Source of the DNA: Methanobacterium sp.
Lineage (GTDB): Archaea > Methanobacteriota > Methanobacteria > Methanobacteriales > Methanobacteriaceae
NCBI GenBank assembly: GCA_015661405.1
Contig: JACWMK010000006.1
Coordinates: 1 to 64,000 of the forward strand
DNA length: 64,000 nt
Direction: 5' to 3'
Shown here piece by piece: positions 1 through 9,893 of the stretch. The notes under the pieces were generated by a model. It did no database searches. It was given only the letters and a program-made list of their open reading frames with translations, and was not told where the DNA came from. Positions within the stretch are counted from its first letter, which is position 1; each line of letters starts with the position of its first letter. A program made the position numbers and the translations under genes.

Positions 1-617
1 ACATGTTCATTGGTTAGGTACTTTTTTGATTCAAGCACAGCACCCAGTATGCTGTCTATAAAACATCCCACAGTACCTGATAAAACTGCAATTTCTAAAG
101 TTTTATATAAAACTGGATATATTCCTAGAATATAAGCTGCTAAACCTATTAAGCCAGCACCCACGATTCCAGCTGCGGTACCTAGTATGGATATTCCTCC
201 ATCAGTACCGGGTGCAACTTTCTTTAGAGTGGTTATTAGTCGGGGTGTAGTCAGTACTCCAACTTCACTGGCCATGGTATCTGCTGTTGCGGTGGCTATG
301 GATCCTATGAATCCGCCATAGTTTCCGAATGCAGCCATTACAAAAGGCACTACTCCATTAGATACTACATTTTTAATGGTTCTGGTGCCTTCATATATTC
401 CTTTATCCTTTTTATACTGATGTTTGTATTTGGTAAATATTAATCCTAATAATAAAAATAAGATGATTAAAAAGAACCAGTTTACACCTGCTGCGAAGAT
501 AATTATGACACCCATTATAATCAGGAAAATGGATCCCAAGAGATCTATTGCTTTTCTAGCATACACTAGAGCCCCTATAACCACCAGTAGGACTACATAT
601 TCCAGGTTATAAAACAT
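1..617 (-). CDS. DUF92 family membrane protein (partial, C-terminus cut by window edge)
   Basis: An integral membrane protein of the DUF92 (TIGR00297) family. ATG is at 617 and the frame is open to the left edge, giving 205 visible residues; the normal C-terminus is missing. Several hydrophobic helices are seen, with the family's conserved stretch ATADTMASE at residues 110-118 and GTDGGIS at 137-143. The plant member VTE6 phosphorylates phytyl phosphate, so an isoprenoid-phosphate kinase-like role is conceivable, but for archaeal members this is inference. It lies just downstream of the S3Ae gene on the same strand (15-base gap), so the two are probably co-transcribed. Confidence 0.85.
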   Translation of the reverse strand, partial: MFYNLEYVVLLVVIGALVYARKAIDLLGSIFLIIMGVIIIFAAGVNWFFLIILFLLLGLIFTKYKHQYKKDKGIYEGTRTIKNVVSNGVVPFVMAAFGNYGGFIGSIATATADTMASEVGVLTTPRLITTLKKVAPGTDGGISILGTAAGIVGAGLIGLAAYILGIYPVLYKTLEIAVLSGTVGCFIDSILGAVLESKKYLTNEH

Positions 618-632
618 TTCTTTTTCACAGAA

Positions 633-1220
633 TTATGTTTTTTCTTTAATCACACTGGTTTTAACTATTTCAACTCTTTTGAGAGGGTATATTTTTTTAG
701 CCTCGTGGTAAATGGTTGATGCTAATTTACCGGTAACTATGTCTTCTACTAAGTCACGGAAGATTCTCTGAGAAGCTACTTCAATTACTATTTTTTCCAT
801 AGTTTCTCGAATGAATTTTTGCTGGGAAGATTTAGCCCTTTTTATAGTGATTGCTAGTACGTGAACTTTCATTTTCTTATTATCTTGAGTTGTAACTGGA
901 GTAATAGCATCTATACGGCTTGTTCCTCGTCTAATCATACTTCTAACATAATCTGAGGTCACCTGGTGACCTACAAAGTCAGTATTTGCGGTTTCTCCAG
1001 CAACATCCTTTATTTGGAAGAATAGTTTTATATATTGTTTACTGAAGTCTCCGGAAAGCTCCCTCATGGAGGATTCTACTGTTCTTTTTAGTAGCATACT
1101 TGAATCTCGGGCAGGAGTGGTGCCTATTTCTGCATCACCAAACTCTTTAGGAGTCACTATTTTATACCACTGTTTATCTTTCCATGTATCCTTTACTCTT
1201 CTACGTCTTGCTTTAGCCAT
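633..1220 (-). CDS. rps3ae: 30S ribosomal protein S3Ae
   Basis: Small-subunit ribosomal protein S3Ae (eS1 family), found only in archaea and eukaryotes. The 195-residue product is of normal length, has the basic N-terminus MAKARRRRVKDTW and matches the family along its length, including the IRRGTSRIDA segment. ATG at 1220 follows an AAGGTGATAA Shine-Dalgarno sequence. A TATA-like box at 1321-1329 is the probable promoter. The DUF92 gene follows closely on the same strand. Confidence 0.96.
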   Translation of the reverse strand: MAKARRRRVKDTWKDKQWYKIVTPKEFGDAEIGTTPARDSSMLLKRTVESSMRELSGDFSKQYIKLFFQIKDVAGETANTDFVGHQVTSDYVRSMIRRGTSRIDAITPVTTQDNKKMKVHVLAITIKRAKSSQQKFIRETMEKIVIEVASQRIFRDLVEDIVTGKLASTIYHEAKKIYPLKRVEIVKTSVIKEKT

Positions 1221-1536
1221 ATTTTATCACCTTAAATGCTTGATTTTTTATAAAAGAACCCTATGTCCTAGGTAAATATCAAAAATCCATATTTCGAGTT
1301 CTTTAATATTATGAAATCTTTATTTATAACTCTAATTAATCTTTATAATATTATGTTGTAAATAAAAGATTAATTTAAAACAGAATTTGAAAGTTAAAAA
1401 AGTTATTTTTTATGAACCCGCCAGATTTATTGATAAAAATTAATTAGATTTCATCTTATATTAGTGTTTAGGTTTCCTTACTCTTAAATAATATTATATT
1501 TCCTTTGTTATTAAATTATTTGACAAAAAAATTTAT
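1221..1536. other. Intergenic region holding the S3Ae promoter
   Basis: About 316 very AT-rich bases between the flavodoxin and S3Ae genes, both on the minus strand. Apart from the S3Ae promoter at the S3Ae-proximal end I see no gene or structured RNA. Confidence 0.6.
1321..1329 (-). promoter_or_regulatory. TATA box, probable rps3ae promoter
   Basis: Read on the minus strand the site is TTATAAATA preceded by AGAG, a fair archaeal BRE/TATA combination. It lies about 100 bases upstream of the S3Ae start, implying a leader of roughly 75 bases. Confidence 0.4.
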
Positions 1537-1980
1537 TCATAGTAAACTTTCAGCAAATAATTTAGCTTTTTTTAGGTCATCTTCATTAGGTCTTCCTTTA
1601 TTAATACCACCAACTATTTTATGTAACCCATGAGTGTCAAAGCCTTTGCAATTAAATCCTCCAATAACTTCAAAGTTTTTTTCATGCAATAATTGGGTTA
1701 AATAATAATTATAATTAGCAGTACCTTGACCACTAGTGGTGAAAACAAATGCCTTTTTGTCACCAATATTTTTTAACTCATTAATAAATTCTATTAGTTC
1801 CTTACCAGGCTCTCCATGATAGATGCCTGACCCAAATCCAATTAATTGATATTTACTGATATTGTCAGGGTCAACAAACTCGTAATTAAGTACATCTGCC
1901 CCAATACTATCTGCTATGGCTTCAGCAACTTTTTGAGTATTCTCATGATGCTTAGAGTAATAGATTATTAAAGTACTCAT
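1537..1980 (-). CDS. Flavodoxin family protein
   Basis: A 147-residue single-domain flavodoxin, the usual length for an FMN electron carrier. Residues 4-17 form the first beta strand and the phosphate-binding loop (IIYYSKHHENTQ; the common T-x-T-G-x-T is altered here). TTSGQG at 81-86 fits the second FMN loop. It is cytoplasmic, with no signal or membrane segment. The next genes on the strand are a NifX/NifB-like protein, a methyltransferase and an iron-sulfur flavoprotein, a redox-flavoured neighbourhood. The electron partner cannot be read from the sequence. Confidence 0.85.
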   Translation of the reverse strand: MSTLIIYYSKHHENTQKVAEAIADSIGADVLNYEFVDPDNISKYQLIGFGSGIYHGEPGKELIEFINELKNIGDKKAFVFTTSGQGTANYNYYLTQLLHEKNFEVIGGFNCKGFDTHGLHKIVGGINKGRPNEDDLKKAKLFAESLL

Positions 1981-2018
1981 TTTTCGGTCACCAGTTAAAA
2001 TTTGAATTAGTATAATAT

Positions 2019-2351
2019 TTAAAAAATTGGCTTATCAATGAACTTCTGATGATTAATAAATCTTCGAAGAACATCTTCTATACTTCCATCATCTTCCACA
2101 ATTTTCTTACCCATTTGTTTCAAAGCTGGTTTAGCCCTTAAACCAATCTGCAAACATATAATTACATCACAATCCTCTATTACGTTTAAAGATTTACCCC
2201 ACTGATGCTTCTCACCACGTATTTTAGGAGACATTCTTTTCTCTGTTAAATTCATTTCATATTCACTAAATTCGTATATCAGGAATTTTTGGGCTTTACC
2301 AAAGTGTTCAGTAAATTTTTCATCATCTGAAACTGCAACAGCTATTTTCAT
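2019..2351 (-). CDS. NifX/NifB-type iron-molybdenum cofactor-binding domain protein
   Basis: A 110-residue stand-alone domain of the dinitrogenase iron-molybdenum cofactor biosynthesis family (NifX, NafY and NifB C-terminal type). The N-terminus MKIAVAVSDD and the EHFGKA signature at 15-20 are typical, as is the strand CDVIICLQIG near 61-70. Methanogens carry several such proteins outside nif clusters, and no nif gene is nearby, so a metal-cluster carrier or chaperone role is more likely than nitrogenase assembly. That role is inferred. Confidence 0.85.
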   Translation of the reverse strand: MKIAVAVSDDEKFTEHFGKAQKFLIYEFSEYEMNLTEKRMSPKIRGEKHQWGKSLNVIEDCDVIICLQIGLRAKPALKQMGKKIVEDDGSIEDVLRRFINHQKFIDKPIF

Positions 2352-2395
2352 AATTATAACCCTATATAAGAATAATTTAATTTAAATTCTTATAA

Positions 2396-3133
2396 CTATT
2401 TAACTCCTACAAATATTGGCCGATCACCTGATCTAGCATCCCAAGCTTCAGAAGTAAATTCTGCATAGATGAAGTTTTCAAAACCAACATCTTCCATTAA
2501 TTCCACTACATTTTCCATTCCAAAAACACCTAGTTCATGCTGATCAATATCGAAATCAAACTTTCCATTCTTTTTAATTAAATATACAAAGTCAGCATTA
2601 AATACTCCATTATCTAAATGTGATTGACATAATACTGCTATTTTTAATTTTTCATCAACTATCGTATCAACACTTACCAACCCTTCAATCCAGTTATCTA
2701 AATTTAAACCTAAATCAAAAATTAAAATTCCACCATTCTTTAAATGATTATAAAAGTTTGTTAATGTTATTTTTAACTCTCCCAATGTAGTGTTATAATT
2801 CACAGCACTGAACATGCATATTATAACATCAAATCTTCCTCCAATATCCAATTTTTTCATATCACCATTTATAAATTTGACTTCAGGATTTTTTAATCGG
2901 GCGATCTTTAACATTTCCGGATTTATATCTACTCCTAGAATCTCATAATATTCTTTCAAGAATTCAACATGTCTACCGGTTCCACAAGCCACGTCAAGGA
3001 GATAATTACCTTCACTCATCTTATGATTATCTACAGCCCATTTTATGAACGATGATTCTTGTTCTTGATCAAACTTATCATGAATTTTATCATAATACTT
3101 AGCATATTTCTTATAAAGCTGTTCTTTTACCAT
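2396..3133 (-). CDS. Class I SAM-dependent methyltransferase
   Basis: A 245-residue Rossmann-fold methyltransferase. Motif I is LLDVACGTGRH at 45-55, the acidic ribose-binding residue is D69 in LGVDI, and GDM at 90-92 matches the adenine-binding strand. The substrate cannot be deduced; the best general match is the small-molecule methyltransferase type (Methyltransf_25/31). It lies 44 bases upstream of the NifX-like gene on the same strand and may share a transcript with it. Confidence 0.85.
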   Translation of the reverse strand: MVKEQLYKKYAKYYDKIHDKFDQEQESSFIKWAVDNHKMSEGNYLLDVACGTGRHVEFLKEYYEILGVDINPEMLKIARLKNPEVKFINGDMKKLDIGGRFDVIICMFSAVNYNTTLGELKITLTNFYNHLKNGGILIFDLGLNLDNWIEGLVSVDTIVDEKLKIAVLCQSHLDNGVFNADFVYLIKKNGKFDFDIDQHELGVFGMENVVELMEDVGFENFIYAEFTSEAWDARSGDRPIFVGVK

Positions 3134-3226
3134 AAATTATCACTATATAAAAAAAAATAAATTTTTGTTTTGTTAGAATTAAGAATTGTTAGATTTCTAA
3201 ATATTTCATATAATTGAGGTTCAAAT

Positions 3227-3802
3227 TTATTCATTGGGTTTAATTTTTTTAATCAATGTAGCTACATTATAGCCAAATTTACGAATGGTCTCCATTCCTT
3301 CCGTATCCTTCTGCACTTCTCCAGGAGCCCATCCAAAGACCATATTCCAGTAAGTAGAACCGGGAATAATCATGTCATTGATAAAAAAGAACATTAACAT
3401 TTCCTGTAATGTGGCTGTGTGTCCTCCTCTACGTGCAACTGCTATAGGTCCACCTACTTTCCATGATAAGAAGTTACCATTAGTTCTGGAAACCATACCT
3501 ATCCTCTGTAAGGCTGACATTATATCTCCACGGGCTGTTCCAAAATAGACGGGAGATCCTACAATTAATCCATCGGCTTCTCTGATTTTATGTATAATAT
3601 CATTTAATCCATCATTAATATTGCATTCATTTAATTCACCACATTTAGCACATGCTATACAAGATTTAATATCTTTACCAACGAATGAGATTATTTCAAC
3701 ATCTAAACCTTCATCCTCTATAACATTAGCGCATTCCTCTAAAACTTGGTAAGTATTACCGCTTGGTCGGGGACTGGCGCATAATAAAATAACTTTTTCC
3801 AT
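3227..3802 (-). CDS. Iron-sulfur flavoprotein (NADPH-dependent FMN reductase fold)
   Basis: A 191-residue flavodoxin-like protein of the methanogen iron-sulfur flavoprotein (Isf) type. Cysteines 48, 51, 54 and 60 form the compact C-x2-C-x2-C-x5-C motif that binds a 4Fe-4S cluster in Isf. GSPVYFGT at 82-89 and the N-terminal ASPRPSGNT loop bind FMN. Isf proteins pass electrons from ferredoxin and are linked to oxygen or peroxide detoxification in methanogens; the exact role here is inferred. ATG at 3802 is preceded by a GGAGGTTAAG Shine-Dalgarno region. Confidence 0.88.
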   Translation of the reverse strand: MEKVILLCASPRPSGNTYQVLEECANVIEDEGLDVEIISFVGKDIKSCIACAKCGELNECNINDGLNDIIHKIREADGLIVGSPVYFGTARGDIMSALQRIGMVSRTNGNFLSWKVGGPIAVARRGGHTATLQEMLMFFFINDMIIPGSTYWNMVFGWAPGEVQKDTEGMETIRKFGYNVATLIKKIKPNE

Positions 3803-4006
3803 TTTATCTTAACCTCCAAATTTACATTAAGGAATAAAAAATTAATAAATGTTTCATAGAAATGATATTTATTTTTCAAGGTATTCGAGATTTAAATAAG
3901 TAAATTAATAATATAAGATTTTTTTAAAATATGGTATGAAAATGAAATAAGTTTTTGAATCTAACTAAAAAAAGAATTTAAGTAAATCTGATTTAAAAAA
4001 AGGGTT

Positions 4007-4711
4007 TTATAATAATTTATCACTATAAGATTTTTTATTACAGGAATTATTTTTGTTAATTTCAATTTTTTTCTCAAGTTCTACTCCCATTTTCTCGAGA
4101 ACAGCCCTATAATCAACTTTTGTATTAACACATCCGTCCCGTAAAAGTGGAACACCTTGACAGGAAAATTTATTCAATTTCATCATTGCTAAATTAAGAT
4201 CCTGATAACAGGCTACACCTAATACAGCTTTGAAATTGTTTTCTTCGATGATTTTCTTAAGAAAAGTCGACCCGGGTATAATAAAGACTTGATAACCTAA
4301 ATCCTCTCCTTTATCCTTTAGTACACCTATAACGCATCGATTACAATTCGTACAGACTAATCCTGATGTTTCAAGGTTAGCTTCACAGTCGGAATGTCTT
4401 AAGCAGTGGGGTAGTACTAAAATTTTATCCTTTGTAGTTAATTTTTTGAAACGCTTTTCATTAACTTTATTTCTAACTTCGACACCAATTTGATCCACTA
4501 TTTTACTATCAACACCTAAATTCTCTGAGAATTTCCTTAGAAAACCGTAGAAAACATCTAAAGTAAAGAGAAGTACTTTAGGAAAAATAAGTTTATTTTC
4601 TCTAATTAGTATTCCACCTAAAATTAAAGTTAATGTAAGTAAACCTAGGATCGATAGGGCTATAATAATGACTATCTGCCCGAATATCTGATAAAAATTG
4701 TAAATTAACAT
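4007..4711 (-). CDS. DUF116 family membrane-anchored cysteine-rich protein
   Basis: A 234-residue protein with a long hydrophobic N-terminal segment (about residues 10-37), probably a membrane anchor, followed by the DUF116 domain. Cysteines at 103, 109, 120, 123 and 126 include a C-x2-C-x2-C knot, with further cysteines at 168, 184 and 194, so metal or iron-sulfur binding is likely. DUF116 is widespread in methanogens and anaerobes and has no firm function. It stands alone between AT-rich spacers. Confidence 0.8.
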   Translation of the reverse strand: MLIYNFYQIFGQIVIIIALSILGLLTLTLILGGILIRENKLIFPKVLLFTLDVFYGFLRKFSENLGVDSKIVDQIGVEVRNKVNEKRFKKLTTKDKILVLPHCLRHSDCEANLETSGLVCTNCNRCVIGVLKDKGEDLGYQVFIIPGSTFLKKIIEENNFKAVLGVACYQDLNLAMMKLNKFSCQGVPLLRDGCVNTKVDYRAVLEKMGVELEKKIEINKNNSCNKKSYSDKLL

Positions 4712-4847
4712 AATTTTTGAGCTCTCATGATATTTTTTTTATTTAAATGAAGTTTTGAATTTATAATGAAATAATGATTAAATTTTTATAATTATATTTA
4801 AATATAATTTCATTAGAAAAAATAAGCTTATAAGATTAATTTTATTT

Positions 4848-5303
4848 TCAATAATCTAATTTTTCTACTTTAAAGTTGTGAACACTTCCTTCAATCTCCA
4901 CCCCACCATTTATAGCATAAATATCTAAACCGGATAATTCCTTACATGCACATATTATATCCTGTTCCGGATGAGTTCCCGGTTGTATATCACAATTAAG
5001 ATGTATACTCTCTCCACAAGATACAACCATTTTAAGTCTTTTAGAAGTGGGATGATTTTCTGGAAGGACAATTATTGGTGAAGCTAATTCTCTTAATAGG
5101 TAAATCATAGATTTTATACCTTTCTCTGCTTTATCACCAACATCGAATACAGAAACAGCAATTAAATCCTCAGACTGAAGGAATAATACTATTTCTTCCT
5201 TCTCCGGAGTTCCTATAAATAACTCCATATTTTTACTAGCCTTTACTATGCCTAACTCTCCAGATTCTCCAATTAAAAACAAAAGTTCATCAGAACCCAT
5301 CAT
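4848..5303 (-). CDS. Conserved protein of unknown function, overlapping a zinc-ribbon gene
   Basis: I do not recognise the family. A longer frame extends upstream to 5339, but its first dozen codons overlap the end of the small zinc-ribbon gene. The natural start is the ATG at 5303 (ATG ATG GGT), whose bases overlap that gene's TGA stop, a common sign of translational coupling. The 151-residue product is soluble, with alternating hydrophobic strands and cysteines in VVSCGES and IICACKE. The strict overlap suggests the two proteins act together. Confidence 0.7.
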   Translation of the reverse strand: MMGSDELLFLIGESGELGIVKASKNMELFIGTPEKEEIVLFLQSEDLIAVSVFDVGDKAEKGIKSMIYLLRELASPIIVLPENHPTSKRLKMVVSCGESIHLNCDIQPGTHPEQDIICACKELSGLDIYAINGGVEIEGSVHNFKVEKLDY

Positions 5304-5431
5304 AATTCTTCGACGTTCTCTGACTGACATGATGGACATACAACTCGTTTTCCAATACCTTTAAATTCATTTTTACAATCTAGGCATCGGTATCTTTTTG
5401 TTTTGAGCTTTTTCATTTTAATGTCAGCCAT
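5300..5431 (-). CDS. Small zinc-ribbon protein, 43 residues
   Basis: A short gene found by eye. From ATG at 5431 it encodes MADIKMKKLKTKRYRCLDC followed by a second knuckle VVCPSCQ, ending in TGA at 5300. The two C-x2-C pairs are 13 residues apart, a classic zinc ribbon as in small ribosomal or transcription-associated proteins. The ATG follows a strong Shine-Dalgarno (AGGAGG, 5 bases). An in-frame ATG at 5452, after GGTGAT, would add seven residues (MCTVGGP). Its stop overlaps the start of the next gene. Target unknown. Confidence 0.75.
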   Translation of the reverse strand: MADIKMKKLKTKRYRCLDCKNEFKGIGKRVVCPSCQSENVEEL

Positions 5432-5645
5432 TGGGCCTCCTACTGTGCACATAGATTAATCACCTAACTTTTACTATGTAAATGATATTATTTATTCTTT
5501 ATGATAAAAAAAAATTTAAATTTATATTCAACAAAACTTACATATTAAATTAATATAAAAAAAAAATTTTTAGATTAAATATTTTTTTATAAAGATTTAA
5601 AACAAATAAAAAATTTTATTTATTTATTTAATAAAGGTGAGACAA

Positions 5646-7574
5646 GTGAAAAACCTTATTTTCCCATTTTCCGCTATAGTTGGTCAGGAAAATATTAAAA
5701 AAGCTTTGATATTAAACGCTATAAACCCTAGTATTGGAGGCGTTCTAATTAAAGGAGATAAAGGAACAGGCAAAACCACCGCAGTCAGAGCACTAGCGGA
5801 TCTTCTACCCACAATAAAAATAGTTAAAGGATGTGCCTTTAACTGTGACCCTAATGACATTGAATCTCTCTGCCAGGAATGCAGTATTGGTGAAATTGAA
5901 GTAACAGAAAAAAAAATGAGGGTTGTAGAGCTACCATTAGGATCCACTGAAGATCGAGTTGTAGGTTCAATAAACATAGAAAAAGCTTTAAAAGAAGGAT
6001 TGAAGGCTCTTGAACCCGGAATACTTGCTAATGCTAATCGAAACATATTATACGTTGATGAAATCAATTTATTAGACGATAATTTAGTGGATGTATTATT
6101 GGATGCTGCAGCATATGGGGTGAATATTGTAGAAAGAGAAGGCATATCTCTAATTCACCCGGCTAATTTTATATTAGTGGGAACTATGAATCCTGCAGAG
6201 GGTGAACTCAGACCTCAACTCTCCGATAGGATAGGGCTTCACATTTCAGTACACAGCATAATGGAACTGGAAGATCGTGTTGAAATAATGCAGAGACGTG
6301 AAGAATTCGAATCGAACCCTAATATATTTAGAGATAAATTTAAAAATAAACAAGATGAGATTCAGCATAAAATTATAAAAGCCCGTAAAATTCTAAAAGA
6401 AGTGAAGATTCCACGAGATTTACTGGAAGTTATAGCTAAAATTTGTATAGATATGGGTGTTGATGGACATCGAGCAGACATTGCTATTTTAAAAACATCT
6501 AAAGCTATAGCGGCATATAATAATCGGAATACGGTAAATGAGGATGATGTATCGGAGGCGGCACTCCTAGTTTTAGGTGAGCGATTCCAGAAAGCATCCT
6601 ATGATCAGGATAAGATTAAAAAGAAAGTAGAAGAAGCTATTTCTGAAGTATCCGAGGATAAAAAGGAAAAACAAAAAAAAACTCCAATTCCTGAAAGTGG
6701 TGATGCTAAAAAAAGGGGAATGAAACTTAAAACTTTGGAAAAAGAAGATGAGCTGGTTGAAGCTGATGAGGAGGAGGTTGATATAAAAAAGCTCCTTAAG
6801 ATGAAGGGAAAAAAGAAGAGGAGACTTTATGGTAAAAGAGTTAATTCACAAACTTTGAAGGGCCGCTACATTAAAAGTAAAATTCCTAGAGATAATTCTA
6901 ATGATATAGCTATAGATGCCACTATTAGGGCGGCTGCTTTAGGATCAAAGGGAAATATAAAAGTTGAAAGTGATGATATACGTTTAAAAGTAAGGAAGCA
7001 TGGTGCTAAAGCATCAATAGCACTTATAGTAGATATAAGTGGTTCAATGCTTTCTGAAAAGAAAACTAATCGTGTTAAAGGAATTTTAAATAGAATAATT
7101 GAGGACACTAACCGTCATCAGGATAAGTTGAGTGTAATTGGGTTTAAAGGAGAGGAAGCGGAAATAATAATTCCCACCACTCGTCGAGCATTATCTTTTC
7201 ATGAACAAGTGGATAATATTCGTGTTGGTGGTACTACTCCTCTAGCTTCAGGTCTAAAAAAAGGGTTTGAACTTTTAAAAAAAGAGAAGGCACATAATGA
7301 GTATGTTCCTATGATGATTATACTTACGGATGGTATGCCTAATGTGGGATTAGATGAAGGGCCAGTTCAGGATGCTATTAAAATTGCTGAGAAGTTGAAG
7401 AATTTTGAAATACTTACTATTACCGTGAATTTTGAAAAAGCAGTAAAATTTGGGCACGAATTTAACATGGATTTAGCGTTAGCATCTGGTGGGCGTTACT
7501 ATGATGTAGAGGATTTAAAAGATCCAGCTTGTGCTATTTCCAATATATTGGATTATGAACGATCTCAATTATAA
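5646..7574 (+). CDS. Fused ChlI/ChlD-type magnesium-chelatase-like AAA+ ATPase with VWA domain
   Basis: A 642-residue protein joining a ChlI-like AAA+ domain and a ChlD-like von Willebrand A domain through an acidic/lysine-rich linker (about 340-410). Walker A is GDKGTGKT at 37-44 and Walker B is [10 protein letters not shown] around 134-143. The VWA MIDAS motif DISGS is at 463-467, with a later LTDGMPN. Methanogens make no chlorophyll; related two-subunit ATPases serve cobalt chelation or act as MoxR-like chaperones. I infer a tetrapyrrole metal-insertion or chaperone role; no large CobN/ChlH partner is in the window. I chose GTG at 5646 over 5637 because GGTGAG is correctly spaced only for 5646. 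Confidence 0.85.
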   Translation: MKNLIFPFSAIVGQENIKKALILNAINPSIGGVLIKGDKGTGKTTAVRALADLLPTIKIVKGCAFNCDPNDIESLCQECSIGEIEVTEKKMRVVELPLGSTEDRVVGSINIEKALKEGLKALEPGILANANRNILYVDEINLLDDNLVDVLLDAAAYGVNIVEREGISLIHPANFILVGTMNPAEGELRPQLSDRIGLHISVHSIMELEDRVEIMQRREEFESNPNIFRDKFKNKQDEIQHKIIKARKILKEVKIPRDLLEVIAKICIDMGVDGHRADIAILKTSKAIAAYNNRNTVNEDDVSEAALLVLGERFQKASYDQDKIKKKVEEAISEVSEDKKEKQKKTPIPESGDAKKRGMKLKTLEKEDELVEADEEEVDIKKLLKMKGKKKRRLYGKRVNSQTLKGRYIKSKIPRDNSNDIAIDATIRAAALGSKGNIKVESDDIRLKVRKHGAKASIALIVDISGSMLSEKKTNRVKGILNRIIEDTNRHQDKLSVIGFKGEEAEIIIPTTRRALSFHEQVDNIRVGGTTPLASGLKKGFELLKKEKAHNEYVPMMIILTDGMPNVGLDEGPVQDAIKIAEKLKNFEILTITVNFEKAVKFGHEFNMDLALASGGRYYDVEDLKDPACAISNILDYERSQL

Positions 7575-7721
7575 AAAAAATGTTACATAAAAAAAAAATT
7601 AAAAAATTTGATTAAGTTTTGGTTATTTTTTTTATTTTTAAAAATTTATTCAAAAAAAATTTTTAATTTTTCATTTTTGGAGCATTAAGGTATTTAAAAA
7701 AATTATTTTGATGATAAAAAA

Positions 7722-8624
7722 ATGAGTGCTCTGGAAACAATCCTTTCTATAATTATTCTCATAATAATTGGATATTTAGCTAAATACATCGGACTTTTAA
7801 AAACAGATGATACTATAGTATTAAATAAGATTGTTTTGAATATTGCGCTTCCTGCACTTATATTTTCAGCTCTTTACTCTGCAAATTTATCTAATATAAC
7901 TAGTCTTATTGGTATAACATTAATTTGCTTATTAACTGGTTCTATTGGGGGTTTAGTTGGTTATACTTTTTCAAGATTTAGGAAACATTCTAAGAAAACA
8001 CTTTGGGGTATTACTTCAGCATCCGCATTGTTTAACTCAGGATTTATGGGATATCCAATTATTTTAGGTGTTTTTGGTGCAGTGGGACTTGTAAGGGCGA
8101 TTTTTTTTGATACGGGTTCTACTATTCTATTCATCTTTTTTGGAATTCTTTTTGCACTGCTTTTTGGAGGGAATTATTCAGCAGTTGCTAAGCGTGTACT
8201 GACATTTCCACCAATATATGCTATAATCTTAGGAATAGTTTTGAATATTTTACATCTAAACATAGGATCTTTAACACCCCAAATTCTAACGTATTTAAGC
8301 GGAGCTGCAATACCATTAATAATGATATCCTTAGGTCTTTCCTTGGAGGCAAGTAGTTTAAAAAATTACTTTAAAGAAGCTGCAGTGGTTTCATCCATTA
8401 AACTTATTTTAGCTCCATTAATCGCATTGATGATTATAATAATCCTAGGAGTTAGTGGCCTTAACAGTAAAGTAATCATTACAGAAGCAGCCATGCCATC
8501 AGCAATGCTCAGTTTAGTTCTTGCGATAACTTATGAGTTAGATATTAAAGCAGTTAGTGCATGTATTTTTTTAAGTACAGTGTTAAGTATGATAACCCTT
8601 CCCATAATTATAACAATTTTATAG
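7722..8624 (+). CDS. AEC family (auxin efflux carrier-like) transporter
   Basis: A 300-residue polytopic membrane protein with about ten hydrophobic helices, matching the auxin efflux carrier family of malate/auxin-type permeases. The N-terminal helix ending in IGYLAKYIGLL and the FNSGFMGYPI segment in the first half are typical. The transported substrate cannot be inferred; bacterial relatives move organic acids. It stands alone on the plus strand after a T-rich spacer that probably terminates the chelatase transcript. Confidence 0.85.
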   Translation: MSALETILSIIILIIIGYLAKYIGLLKTDDTIVLNKIVLNIALPALIFSALYSANLSNITSLIGITLICLLTGSIGGLVGYTFSRFRKHSKKTLWGITSASALFNSGFMGYPIILGVFGAVGLVRAIFFDTGSTILFIFFGILFALLFGGNYSAVAKRVLTFPPIYAIILGIVLNILHLNIGSLTPQILTYLSGAAIPLIMISLGLSLEASSLKNYFKEAAVVSSIKLILAPLIALMIIIILGVSGLNSKVIITEAAMPSAMLSLVLAITYELDIKAVSACIFLSTVLSMITLPIIITIL

Positions 8625-8743
8625 AAATTGTATAATTGTAAAAACTGCAATAAACTAATAAATAAAGAAAATTTTAACTAACTTAAACCTATAAATAATG
8701 AATTGAAGGATTAATTTATGGAAATATCTAATGATGTAATAAC

Positions 8744-9160
8744 ATGCATTCTTTTGCTTATAAGTTGGTAAAAAAGATTGCTGATAAAAAGGCTGTAGAT
8801 GCATTAATTCCTATTCTAAAGGAAGATGATGATACTGCACGATTTTATGCAGCAAAAGCATTGGGTGAAATTGGCAGTCAACGGGCTGTAAAAGCGCTTT
8901 CTGAAGCTTTATATGACAGTGATTACTCAGTACAATATATGGTGGCGAAAGCATTGATGAATATAGGTGGTACACCAGCTATTGATGCTTTAATCAATGC
9001 TTTAAAAAATGGTGATGAATCCTTACGTGAAATTGCAGCTAATACTTTAGGTGATTCAGGGGATAAAAATATACTATCTGTCTTGATCAACGCTGAAAAA
9101 GATAGATGCGAAGCAGTGCGAAAAGCGGCTCGAAAATCAATGGAGAAGATAAAATCTTAA
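8744..9160 (+). CDS. HEAT-repeat (PBS lyase-like) protein
   Basis: A 138-residue all-helical protein of about four HEAT repeats, each with the pattern DxxAVDALIxxLKxxD...AAKALGEIG. Such small solenoids mediate protein binding. The start is uncertain. ATG at 8744 is the first in frame, after an in-frame stop at 8732, and has no good Shine-Dalgarno. An ATG at 8718 has one (GAAGGA) but encodes only 17 residues in another frame; a one-base change would fuse it to this gene. Confidence 0.8.
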   Translation: MHSFAYKLVKKIADKKAVDALIPILKEDDDTARFYAAKALGEIGSQRAVKALSEALYDSDYSVQYMVAKALMNIGGTPAIDALINALKNGDESLREIAANTLGDSGDKNILSVLINAEKDRCEAVRKAARKSMEKIKS

Positions 9161-9379
9161 AAAAAAGGTAATTACTTTTCTTAAATCAGATATTTTTTTT
9201 TAAATGGGGAAAATAGTTATTCTAGAAAACACTAATCCATTAATTATAATATTGAAATCATAAAATTTTAATCAAAAAAAATTAGATTATTTCTGAATTT
9301 TATATTATATAAATTTTTATCTCGAAACTCAAGATAATATGATAATAAACTTTTTCTTAGAGTTACAGGATCATCTTTT

Positions 9380-9889
9380 ATGAAAGTCACCATATACCAC
9401 GCCGAACAATGTGATCGCAAGAAATGTACTACTATTCGAATGGCTAAGAGGGGTAATGTTAAAATAGTAAATAAACTAAACATGTTACCTGTCGGAGCTA
9501 TAATTTTAGATCCTTTTGCAGAAAAGGCAGTATCACCAGAAGATTGTGAAGCTGTAGAAGAAAACGGAATTGCAGCTTTGGACTGCTCATGGAAAAAAAT
9601 AGATAAGTCATCTATTATGTTTAAAGGTAGAAAAAACCATCGTTCTCTCCCGTTTTTGATTGCAGCTAATCCTACCAATTATGGTAAGCCCTGCATACTT
9701 TCAACTGCAGAGGCTATTTCCGCAACCTTTTATATAGTGGGACTTAAAAATAATGCTATCCATATTATGTCCCAGTTCAAATGGGGACCTCATTTTTTAA
9801 AGCTTAACGAAGAGCTTTTAGAAGCTTATTCTCATGCTAAAACCAGTATGGAAGTTGTAAATATACAAAATGAATTTATAGGAGGATAA
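9380..9889 (+). CDS. tsr3: 16S rRNA aminocarboxypropyltransferase Tsr3 (DUF367)
   Basis: A 169-residue member of the Tsr3 (formerly DUF367, with RLI-like N-terminal domain) family. In yeast it transfers the aminocarboxypropyl group from SAM to a hypermodified pseudouridine in the small-subunit decoding region. [10 protein letters not shown] (about 68-77) and [21 protein letters not shown] carry the conserved residues. L40e begins 4 bases after the stop, so the two form a ribosome-related operon. Confidence 0.92.
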   Translation: MKVTIYHAEQCDRKKCTTIRMAKRGNVKIVNKLNMLPVGAIILDPFAEKAVSPEDCEAVEENGIAALDCSWKKIDKSSIMFKGRKNHRSLPFLIAANPTNYGKPCILSTAEAISATFYIVGLKNNAIHIMSQFKWGPHFLKLNEELLEAYSHAKTSMEVVNIQNEFIGG

Positions 9890-9893
9890 ACAA

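Noticed and set aside
2019..2351. Part of a nitrogen fixation cluster
   Set aside because: Only an isolated NifX/NifB-like domain is present; no nif structural or regulatory genes are in the window.
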